Shown: one piece after another, positions 16,518-24,449 of the stretch | How positions within the stretch are numbered: position 1 is the stretch's first letter | How the letters are laid out: the number at the start of each line of letters is the position of its first letter | NCBI GenBank assembly: GCA_937901905.1 | Contig: CALDIF010000013.1 | Location: 1-52,275 of the forward strand | Direction: 5' to 3' | Source: an uncultured Porphyromonadaceae bacterium | Lineage (GTDB): Bacteria > Bacteroidota > Bacteroidia > Bacteroidales > Muribaculaceae | DNA length: 52,275 bases | The notes under the pieces: model-generated | What the model was told of the DNA's origin: nothing | What the model saw: the letters and a program-made list of their open reading frames with translations, nothing else | The model's database searches: none | Program-made: the position numbers and the translations under genes

Positions 16518-18722
16518 ATGAAGCAAATTTTAGCCTTGATGTTGTGTGTCGCAGCGGTGTTTCAAGTTGCCGCAGTGCCGGCCAATCCCATGACGCGAGT
16601 CATGTCGAATGCCGATGGGACGACGGTGACGTTGCGTCTGCACGGCGACGAATTTTACCATTTTACTACCACGACCGATGGTTACACCGTGCTCAACGAG
16701 AACGGCAGTTATGTGTATGCCCGTCGCGACGGTTCGCGTCTTGTGTCAACCGGTGTTGTCGCTCATGATGAGGCGGCACGCACGGCAAGCGAGTTGTCGC
16801 TCCTCTCGATGTTGACACCGCGTCTCACCGACCGCGATGCCGTTGTCGCTTCGAAACGAGCCCGTGTACAACGCGATGAGGCGCAGCGAGTACAAACGAT
16901 AGATTATGCCAAATTCCGCGGACTGATAATACTGATAAATTTTACCGATAAAAAATTTATTGGAGACAACCCGCAAGCGTTGCACGATGCCATGGTGAAT
17001 ACTCGTGGCTATACGGGTTACGACAACACCACCTTGGGACGCTTCACCGGCAGTGTGCGTGATTACTATTACGACAACTCCAACGGTAACTTCGACCCCG
17101 TGTTTGACGTGGTGGGCCCTGTTGAAGTGAATTATGCCTCAACCAGTGGCAACAACAGTTCGCGCAGCATTTTCCAAGCTGCAATCAATGCCGTTGACAA
17201 CGAGGTCGATTTCTCGAAATATGACGCTGATGATAACGGAATTGTAGACATGGTTTATTTCATCGTGGCGGGGCACGGCTCCAACATTGTCGGTAACAAC
17301 TCGTCGCTATTATGGCCCTATAAGTCGAGTATGCTATTCGGTGCCGCCAAACGTTTTGACGGCAAGCGGCTTGACGTGTACGCCTGTTCCACCCAGTTGA
17401 TGGGTGGCGAGGACACCGACTACCTTGACGGCATAGGCACCATTTGCCACGAGTTCACCCATGTGCTCGGTTTCCCCGACCTGTACGACACCGATTACGA
17501 GAAAGGTGGGCAGAGTCACGACCCCGGGGATTGGGATGTCATGGCAGGTGGCGGTTATAACAACTACTCGCGCACCCCGGCAGGTTACTCGCTGTTCGAG
17601 CGTTATACTTTCGGTTGGGCGACTCCCGTCAGGCTCACCGAGGAAGGAGAGTATTCGTTGCCCGTATTGGCGCATGATAACACCGGCTTCATGCTCACCA
17701 CGCCCGTTGACAAGGAATATTTCCTGCTTGAGAATCGCCAGGCGGTCAAGTGGGACAGCGCGTTGCCCGGTCATGGCATGATAGTGGCGCGTGTGGACAG
17801 CACCAACGTCAACGTGTGGTACAACAACAATGTCAATATTGACCCGTCGCATAACTATTACGAGTTATTGCGTGCCGGAGGCGGCACCGAGGGCTCCCTC
17901 GCGAGTGATCCCTTTCCCGGCACCGGGGCTATACGCATGATAGACAACTCGGGCATCGTGACCGGCTCGCTACGCAGTCGGTCGGGCGAGGACAACGACT
18001 TTGCCGTGTTTAACATCACCGAGTTGACCGGCGGTGCCGTGTCGTTCAATCTCGTGAGCAGTGAAAAAGTCAAGGCAATCGAAGAAGACTTTGAACTGAT
18101 GCCCTTGTCTACAACAACCACGTCGACCGGTGTGGAAGGCAGGTGGGCGACATGGTCGTTTATCAAGTGCAGTATCAACGAACCCGAAGAGGGCACCGGC
18201 GAGGGGACACGTATGTGTTCGCTAATCACATCGAGTGCAATGACCATGACCTCCGATGTGCCGTATGTCTTGTCTATAGTGCGTGCCACCGCCTACAACA
18301 CCTCGTCCACGGCTGCCAAGTTGCGTCTTTACTACAGCATTGACGAGGGCAAGACCTGGAAAGATGTTCCCAATCACACAGTCACCGTGCCCGGCAGTTC
18401 GGTCGCGAGTGTACAATGGATAATGCCCTCGCTCGACAAGCCCGTGAGGTTGCGCATCAACATGACAGCCGGTAGCCGTGTTGTGTCGGCTCCGCTCAAC
18501 ATCGATAACGTTCGCCTGTATTACAGCAGCAAGATAGATGTTGACGAGCCTCTTGAGGGAGATGTCAACGGTGATGGCGATGTGAACGTGGCCGATGTCA
18601 ACATTGTGCTCAACCTTATCTTGCAAGAGGGTTATGACAAGTCGGCAGATGTGAACCATGACGATGCAGTCAACGTTGCCGATGTGAATTACATATTAAG
18701 TATCATTTTAGAGGACAGTTAA
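16518..18722 (+). CDS. Secreted M6 family metalloprotease with dockerin (copy 1)
   Basis: 734 residues. Signal peptide about 1-20. An N-terminal segment (GDEFYHFTTTTDGYTV) matches the propeptide-like start of M6/immune inhibitor A-type proteases. The zinc motif HEFTHVLGFPDLYD has ligands His311 and His315 with catalytic Glu312, followed by the DPGDWDVMAGG Met-turn-like block. A beta-sandwich region follows (about 520-670). Residues 681-734 form a dockerin type I pair (DVNGDGDVNVADVN, DVNHDDAVNVADVN). It is therefore an exported Zn endopeptidase that may attach to a cohesin-bearing partner not seen here. A paralog follows after 6 bp. Confidence 0.92.
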   Translation: MKQILALMLCVAAVFQVAAVPANPMTRVMSNADGTTVTLRLHGDEFYHFTTTTDGYTVLNENGSYVYARRDGSRLVSTGVVAHDEAARTASELSLLSMLTPRLTDRDAVVASKRARVQRDEAQRVQTIDYAKFRGLIILINFTDKKFIGDNPQALHDAMVNTRGYTGYDNTTLGRFTGSVRDYYYDNSNGNFDPVFDVVGPVEVNYASTSGNNSSRSIFQAAINAVDNEVDFSKYDADDNGIVDMVYFIVAGHGSNIVGNNSSLLWPYKSSMLFGAAKRFDGKRLDVYACSTQLMGGEDTDYLDGIGTICHEFTHVLGFPDLYDTDYEKGGQSHDPGDWDVMAGGGYNNYSRTPAGYSLFERYTFGWATPVRLTEEGEYSLPVLAHDNTGFMLTTPVDKEYFLLENRQAVKWDSALPGHGMIVARVDSTNVNVWYNNNVNIDPSHNYYELLRAGGGTEGSLASDPFPGTGAIRMIDNSGIVTGSLRSRSGEDNDFAVFNITELTGGAVSFNLVSSEKVKAIEEDFELMPLSTTTTSTGVEGRWATWSFIKCSINEPEEGTGEGTRMCSLITSSAMTMTSDVPYVLSIVRATAYNTSSTAAKLRLYYSIDEGKTWKDVPNHTVTVPGSSVASVQWIMPSLDKPVRLRINMTAGSRVVSAPLNIDNVRLYYSSKIDVDEPLEGDVNGDGDVNVADVNIVLNLILQEGYDKSADVNHDDAVNVADVNYILSIILEDS

Positions 18723-18728
18723 AAAGCA

Positions 18729-20984
18729 ATGATGATTGATAAATCGATTATAGCCGCTGTGGCGGCACTTTGTGCGCTCGTGGCGAGTGCCGTACCTGCC
18801 GAGCAACGTCCTTTCACTGTTGTTCAGCCCGATGGCATGCCGGTGACCTTGACCCTCAACGGTGACGAATTTTATCATTTTATCACCACGACCGACGGTT
18901 ACACCGTGGCGCAAGATAAAGACGGGGCGTACACCTATCAACGTCTTGACGGAGAGCGTCTTGTCTCGACCGGTGTTGTCGCTCATGACAAGAACGGTCG
19001 CACTGCAACCGAGTTGTCGTTATTGACGATGCTTCTCGCTCGCCAAACCGACAGGGCTGCCGTCAATCTCGCTCACGAGCAACGCGCCATGCGCGACGGC
19101 TCCCTCAATAAAAACGGTCGTCGTGTCGCTGCCAAGCGCATTCCGGGTGCCGACTTTGCCTACGACCGTTTTCGCGGTTTAATCGTCCTCATCAACTTCA
19201 ACGACAAGCAGTTCACCAACGATGCCGATTTCTATGACAAGATGGTGAACGCTGTGGGTTACAAGGGCTTTTCTCACAACGGTCAATATAAGAGTACCGT
19301 GGGCAGTATGCGCGACTACTTCAACGCGCAGAGCAATGGAGTGTTCAGTCCCACCTTTGACATCGTGGGACCTGTCGATGTCGACTACAGTTGTCTTGAT
19401 CCGCAGGGAACATCGGGCGATACATTCGGTGTCTTTACTGCGGCACTGACCGCTCTCGACGACGAGGTCGATTTCTCACAATACGACACCGACAATGACG
19501 GTTACATTGACATGGTGTACTTTATCGTTGCCGGTTATTCGTCCAATTACGGCGGCAACAACAGCGGTTACCTGTGGCCCCATGCCTATTACCTCATTGA
19601 CTGGACCGATAGCGGCTATGCAACGTTCTCACTTGACGGCTGCACTTTTTGGCGTTATGCTTGTTCAACCGAGATTTACGGTTGGGAAAATTACGGATAC
19701 ACCACGCCGTTGGGTATAGGTACGATGTGTCACGAGTTCAGTCATGTGTTGGGCTTGCCCGACTTGTACGACACCGACTACTCCACGGGTGGTCAGAGTG
19801 TCCACCCCGGCGAGTGGGACTTGATGGCAGGCGGAAGCAGTGCCAACGAGGGGCGTTTGCCGTGCGGTTACTCGATTTGGGAGCGTTACACGCTCGGTTT
19901 TGCCGAGCCCCAAGTGCTTGATACGCCGGGGGCTTACACCTTGAACGAGTTGCAGCGTTCGCGCCAGGGTTATCTGTTGCCAACGACCAACGACAAAGAA
20001 TACTTCTTGCTGGAAAATCGCCAGCGAACGGGTTGGGACGCGGCATTGCCCGGACACGGCATGGTGATAGCTCGTGTTGACGAGAGTAATGACAGGGTTT
20101 GGGAAGATAACACTGTCAATGCCAATGCTTCGCGTAACTACTACGTCCTGTTGCATGCCGACGGCACCGATGCCACCGGTGCCGGAGTACCATTCCCCGG
20201 CACCGGGCGTGTCAAGAAGGTAACTAACGTGACGAACCCCAATTTGCTCACTTGGGACGGTTCGTTCAGCCAATATGTCATCACAGGCATCACCGAGACC
20301 GGTTCGACCATCACGTTCAACGTTGAGGAAGACTCGTCAATCACGAGCGTTGTCGAGGATTTTGAGACTATGGGCGAAGTGACGGCAGCAAGCGCGAGCG
20401 GACTCAAGGGTCGTTTTGCAACGTGGTCATTCTCGAAGACTTACAACATGGAATTGCCCGGCGAGGACTATGGCAACGGTCAATATGCGGTGTCGATGGT
20501 GCGTCCGAGCGCGATATCGATGACAACCCCCATCGACTGCGCCATGTTCAGAGTGTCGGCGAGAGTGTATGTGACTGCCGGTTCCGACACCAAATTGCGT
20601 CTTGCCACCTCGACCGACGGTGGTGAAACGTGGAACGATGCGGGAGATGTCGTTGCACCTGCCAAGCAAGTGTCCACGGTGTCGTGGAGTGTCGATATTG
20701 ACGAGCCGGTACAACTGCGAGTGACCATGATTGCCGGCAGTTCGCAGCTCAATGCTCGCACATGGATTGACGACTTGACTATCATGTACACCGGTGACAT
20801 GCGCGAAGTCTTTAATGTGTTGGACACCAATCGCGACGGCAGTGTGAACGTGGCTGATGTGAACGTGGTGTTATCGTTGATTTTGGCTGAGCAGTACGAA
20901 GCGATAGCCGATGTCAACAACGATGATGCGGTCAACGTTGCCGATGTCAATGCGATACTTGCATATATTCTTGCAAACTCTTGA
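18729..20984 (+). CDS. Secreted M6 family metalloprotease with dockerin (copy 2)
   Basis: 751 residues, clearly paralogous to the preceding gene along its whole length. Signal peptide about 1-22; propeptide-like segment GDEFYHFITTTDGYTV; zinc motif HEFSHVLGLPDLYD with His335, Glu336 and His339; GEWDLMAGG block; C-terminal beta region; dockerin repeats DTNRDGSVNVADVN and DVNNDDAVNVADVN (about 698-751). Two ATG codons (18729 and 18732) open the frame. It begins 6 bp after copy 1, so both come from the promoter at 16411. The sequences have diverged well beyond recent duplication, suggesting different substrates. Confidence 0.92.
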   Translation: MMIDKSIIAAVAALCALVASAVPAEQRPFTVVQPDGMPVTLTLNGDEFYHFITTTDGYTVAQDKDGAYTYQRLDGERLVSTGVVAHDKNGRTATELSLLTMLLARQTDRAAVNLAHEQRAMRDGSLNKNGRRVAAKRIPGADFAYDRFRGLIVLINFNDKQFTNDADFYDKMVNAVGYKGFSHNGQYKSTVGSMRDYFNAQSNGVFSPTFDIVGPVDVDYSCLDPQGTSGDTFGVFTAALTALDDEVDFSQYDTDNDGYIDMVYFIVAGYSSNYGGNNSGYLWPHAYYLIDWTDSGYATFSLDGCTFWRYACSTEIYGWENYGYTTPLGIGTMCHEFSHVLGLPDLYDTDYSTGGQSVHPGEWDLMAGGSSANEGRLPCGYSIWERYTLGFAEPQVLDTPGAYTLNELQRSRQGYLLPTTNDKEYFLLENRQRTGWDAALPGHGMVIARVDESNDRVWEDNTVNANASRNYYVLLHADGTDATGAGVPFPGTGRVKKVTNVTNPNLLTWDGSFSQYVITGITETGSTITFNVEEDSSITSVVEDFETMGEVTAASASGLKGRFATWSFSKTYNMELPGEDYGNGQYAVSMVRPSAISMTTPIDCAMFRVSARVYVTAGSDTKLRLATSTDGGETWNDAGDVVAPAKQVSTVSWSVDIDEPVQLRVTMIAGSSQLNARTWIDDLTIMYTGDMREVFNVLDTNRDGSVNVADVNVVLSLILAEQYEAIADVNNDDAVNVADVNAILAYILANS

Positions 20985-20988
20985 TATA

Positions 20989-21702
20989 ATGGAGATTGTA
21001 TATTACGATAATCACATTGTAATAGCAAACAAGGCGGCAGGCGAACTCGTGCAAGGCGACGAGACGGGTGACATACCGTTGGTGGAGATGGTTCGCGAGT
21101 GGATACGCGTGAACTTTAACAAGCCCGGTAACGTGTTTTGTAACTCAACCCACCGCATTGACCGTCCCACATGGGGCTTGGTCGTGTTGGCGCGCACGAG
21201 CAAAGGGCTCAGTCGCATGAGTGCGTTGTTTCGTGCCGGTCAAGTGCACAAGACCTATTGGGCTATTGTCAAGAACAAACCACCAAAGGACGAGGACACC
21301 CTCATCAACTGGGTTCACCCCGTGCAAGAGGGTAATTTCACCGAGTGCTCAACTATCGAAATGCCCGGCGCGGTAAAAGCCGTGTTGCACTACAAGGTCA
21401 TTGCACACAGTGAGAGTTTCCACTTGCTGGAGATACAACTGATGACAGGTCGCAAACATCAAATTCGCACTCAACTCGCCTTTATCGGTTGTCCCATCAA
21501 GGGTGACATAAAATACGGCTATCAGCGTGGCAATCCCGATCGCAGCATCTGCTTGCAGGCTCATCGCTTACAGTTTGAGCACCCCGTGAGCCACAAGTCA
21601 ATCGATGTCACGGCACCGCTACCCGAGGGCGATCCCTTATGGAAAATCCTTGCCGATGCCATTCCCACCGAATTGAGGACCGACGGTGTGATTGAAGATT
21701 GA
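20989..21702 (+). CDS. RluA family pseudouridine synthase
   Basis: 237 residues. It has the catalytic HRIDRPTWGLVVLART motif (Asp of HRID is the nucleophile), the KTYWAIV segment and TGRKHQIRTQLAFIGCPI, all of the RluA family that isomerises uridine in rRNA or tRNA. There is no N-terminal S4 domain, so it is a short form; the exact RNA target cannot be told. The ATG at 20989, 4 bp after the upstream stop, begins at the conserved IVYYDNHIVIANK; the longer frame from 20911 would overlap the protease dockerin and is rejected. Confidence 0.9.
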   Translation: MEIVYYDNHIVIANKAAGELVQGDETGDIPLVEMVREWIRVNFNKPGNVFCNSTHRIDRPTWGLVVLARTSKGLSRMSALFRAGQVHKTYWAIVKNKPPKDEDTLINWVHPVQEGNFTECSTIEMPGAVKAVLHYKVIAHSESFHLLEIQLMTGRKHQIRTQLAFIGCPIKGDIKYGYQRGNPDRSICLQAHRLQFEHPVSHKSIDVTAPLPEGDPLWKILADAIPTELRTDGVIED

Positions 21703-21741
21703 AACAACGGCGTGCCGTTATCGAGCAATGTACTATAAACA

Positions 21742-21776
21742 TCATGTGTTGAAGTGCTTGTCACTTCAACACATGA
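21742..21776. other. 15-bp perfect hairpin between rluA-type gene and permease gene
   Basis: Arms 21742-21756 and 21762-21776 with loop CTTGT. The plus-strand continuation lacks a U-tract, so it may be a weak terminator, an attenuating or RNA-stabilising hairpin, or an operator. No consensus promoter is seen between it and the ATG at 21798. Confidence 0.6.
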
Positions 21777-21797
21777 ATATAAGTAAAATAAAACCTT

Positions 21798-23129
21798 ATG
21801 AACGAAACCGAAACCACAAAAAGCATTTCACCCTGGTGGTGGATTCCCACGCTGTACTTTGCCGAGGGTGTACCCTATTTTGTTGTCAACAACATCTCGG
21901 TGATGATGTTCACCAAGATGGGTGTTCCCAACGGTGACATGTCCTTTTTCACCACGTTGCTCTATTTCCCCTGGTTTTTGAAGGGCATTTGGAGCCCGAT
22001 AGTAGATGTGGTCAAGACTAAGCGGTGGTGGATTGTTGCGATGCAGATATTAATGACCGCGATGATGGTATTGCTCACCGTCACCCTGCCCAAACCCGAT
22101 GCGGCGATGGTAGCCGCCGGGCAGACGCCTATCAGCATGTTTACCGTCACGCTCGTGTTGTTTATCATCGCGGCATTTGCCAGCGCCACACACGACATCG
22201 CTGCCGACGGCTATTATATGTTGGCTCACAGTCCCGGCAGTCAAGCGGCATTCATCGGTGTGCGCAGTGTCTTCTATCGCGTGGCATCGGTTTTCGGTCA
22301 AGGAGTGCTTGTGTTAATCGCCGGCGTGATAGAAACGAAAACAGGCAATATTCCCGTGTCATGGCATATTACAATGGGAGTGTCGGCAGCCATCTTTGCC
22401 ATGATTACCCTGTATCACACCTTCAAGTTGCCGTATTCGCCCGATGATGTGCCCCGTCGAGGCAGTGCCTCAGGCACCTTGAGCGACAACATGCGGGAGT
22501 TGGTCAACACGTTCAAGACCTTCGTCAAGAAGCCCGGCGTACTGCTCGCCATCGCATTCATGTTGCTCTATCGCTTGCCCGAAGGGTTCCTCATCAAGTT
22601 GTGTCAGCCATTCCTTGTTCACTCGGTTGAGGAGGGCGGTCTCGGCTTGCCCACCGAACTGGTCGGCACAGTCTACGGTGTGTTCGGTGTAATCGCGTTA
22701 TTGTTGGGTGGCATTTTGGGCGGCATCTACTCTTCACGTGTCGGCTTGAAAAAGTCATTGTGGGTAATGGCGGCGTGCATGACCTTGCCTTGCCTCACTT
22801 TTGTCTATCTGGCTATTGCCCAGCCGTCTAACGTGGTCATCATTACCATCGCACTGTGTATTGAACAATTTGGCTATGGCTTCGGTTTCACGGCTTACAT
22901 GTTGTACATGATGTACTTTAGCGAGGGGGAATTCAAGACATCTCACTATGCCATCTGCACCGCCTTCATGGCATTGAGCATGATGTTGCCCGGTTTTGTT
23001 GCCGGTTATATCCAGGAAGCAATAGGTTATGTTAACTTCTTCTGGATGGTGATGGCGTGTTGCTTTGCAACATTGATTGTAACCTACTTTGTTGATAAAA
23101 AGATAGATCCGGAGTACGGGCGCAAGTAA
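21798..23129 (+). CDS. MFS transporter, AmpG-like muropeptide permease
   Basis: 443 residues with about 12 membrane segments. The N-terminal WWWIPTLYFAEGVPYFVVNNISVMM and FTTLLYFPWFLKGIWSPIVD resemble AmpG-type permeases, which import anhydro-muropeptides from the periplasm. The Bacteroidota branch is broad, so the substrate rests partly on context: the next gene, 31 bp downstream, is a NamZ-type muramidase, followed by genes that fit MurNAc breakdown. First gene of that operon. Medium confidence in the substrate, high in the fold. Confidence 0.8.
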   Translation: MNETETTKSISPWWWIPTLYFAEGVPYFVVNNISVMMFTKMGVPNGDMSFFTTLLYFPWFLKGIWSPIVDVVKTKRWWIVAMQILMTAMMVLLTVTLPKPDAAMVAAGQTPISMFTVTLVLFIIAAFASATHDIAADGYYMLAHSPGSQAAFIGVRSVFYRVASVFGQGVLVLIAGVIETKTGNIPVSWHITMGVSAAIFAMITLYHTFKLPYSPDDVPRRGSASGTLSDNMRELVNTFKTFVKKPGVLLAIAFMLLYRLPEGFLIKLCQPFLVHSVEEGGLGLPTELVGTVYGVFGVIALLLGGILGGIYSSRVGLKKSLWVMAACMTLPCLTFVYLAIAQPSNVVIITIALCIEQFGYGFGFTAYMLYMMYFSEGEFKTSHYAICTAFMALSMMLPGFVAGYIQEAIGYVNFFWMVMACCFATLIVTYFVDKKIDPEYGRK

Positions 23130-23160
23130 TCTCAACAACCCGATTAAACACAATTCGAAT

Positions 23161-24393
23161 ATGAAGAAATCAATAATACTTATCGTGGCAACAATGTTTG
23201 CCATGCTGGTGTCGGCTCAAGTAAAACCCGGCATCGAGGTGTTGCGCGACAACGGTTTCAAGCAGTTGCAGGGCAAGCGCGTCGGTTTGGTCACCAATCC
23301 CAGCGGTATAGACAATAACCTCAAGTCAACGGTTGATATTCTCAACGAGGCCCGAGGAGTGCAACTGGTGGCACTCTACGGTCCCGAGCACGGCGTGCGA
23401 GGCAATGCACATGCCGGCGATGCCGTGAGCAGTGGGGTAGACCCGAAAACCGGCATTAAGGTACACTCACTGTTCGGTAAAACACACAAGCCTACGCCCG
23501 AGATGCTTGCCGGTATCGACGTGTTGGTGTACGACATTCAAGACATCGGTTGCCGCAGTTACACCTTTTGCAGCACGATGGGTGTGTGCATGGAAGCGTG
23601 TGCCGAGTGTGGCGTGGAGTTCATGGTGCTTGATCGCCCTAATCCCCTGGGCGGCAACAAGGTGGAAGGCTGTCTTGTCGAGCCGGGCTACACGTCGTTT
23701 GTGAGCAAATTTGCAATACCCTACGTTTACGGACTCACGCCCGGCGAGTTGGCACGTTATCTCAATGAGGAGGGGCTCACCACAAGCAAGGCAAAACTCA
23801 CTGTAATCCCTATGGAGGGTTGGACGCGCGAGATGAAGTTTCGCGACACCGGCATGCCATGGGTGTTGCCCTCGCCCCAAATTCCCACACCCGAGAGCGC
23901 TTTCTTCTATCCCCTGAGTGGCATTATCGGCGAGTTATACATTTTCAATACCGGCATAGGCTATACCTTGCCGTTCCAACTGTTCACCGCCACTTGGGCC
24001 GATGCCGACCGAGTGTGTGATGCCATGAACGCGTTGCACCTGCCCGGACTGAACTTCCGTCCCATTAATGTCAAGCCGTTCTTTGTAACGTCAGTCGACG
24101 TTAATCAAGAGAAGAAGGAGGTGCACGGTGTGCAAACCTACATCACCGATGTTGATGCGGCAAACCTCACGTTGACGCAATTTTACTTCTTACAGGTAAT
24201 GCACGAGTTATATCCCGATGTGAAAATTTTCGAGCAAAATCCCAAACGTTACAACATGTTTGACAAGGTGTGTGGCAGTAAGGAAATTCGCGAACGTTTC
24301 ACTCGTCGTTATCGTGTTGAAGACATTGCCGATTATTGGAATAAAGACAACGAGAGTTTCAAGGCTCGTTCGTCACGGTATTATCTCTATTGA
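23161..24393 (+). CDS. namZ: DUF1343 exo-beta-N-acetylmuramidase, NamZ type
   Basis: 410 residues with a signal peptide (about 1-19, ending LVSAQ). Recognisable family blocks are GKRVGLVTNPSGID, LYGPEHGVRGNAHAGD, VYDIQDIGCRSYTF and LDRPNPLGGNKVEG. DUF1343 proteins of this type (GH171, NamZ) release terminal MurNAc from peptidoglycan fragments in the periplasm. The acidic residues of PEHG and YDIQD are candidates for catalysis. It lies between an AmpG-like permease and an FAD/Fe-S D-lactate-dehydrogenase-like gene. Confidence 0.88.
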   Translation: MKKSIILIVATMFAMLVSAQVKPGIEVLRDNGFKQLQGKRVGLVTNPSGIDNNLKSTVDILNEARGVQLVALYGPEHGVRGNAHAGDAVSSGVDPKTGIKVHSLFGKTHKPTPEMLAGIDVLVYDIQDIGCRSYTFCSTMGVCMEACAECGVEFMVLDRPNPLGGNKVEGCLVEPGYTSFVSKFAIPYVYGLTPGELARYLNEEGLTTSKAKLTVIPMEGWTREMKFRDTGMPWVLPSPQIPTPESAFFYPLSGIIGELYIFNTGIGYTLPFQLFTATWADADRVCDAMNALHLPGLNFRPINVKPFFVTSVDVNQEKKEVHGVQTYITDVDAANLTLTQFYFLQVMHELYPDVKIFEQNPKRYNMFDKVCGSKEIRERFTRRYRVEDIADYWNKDNESFKARSSRYYLY

Positions 24394-24449
24394 CCGCATC
24401 TCTTGTTTCAACCGCTCGCGCCCGTTGACGGGTGCTACAAGAAATTACG

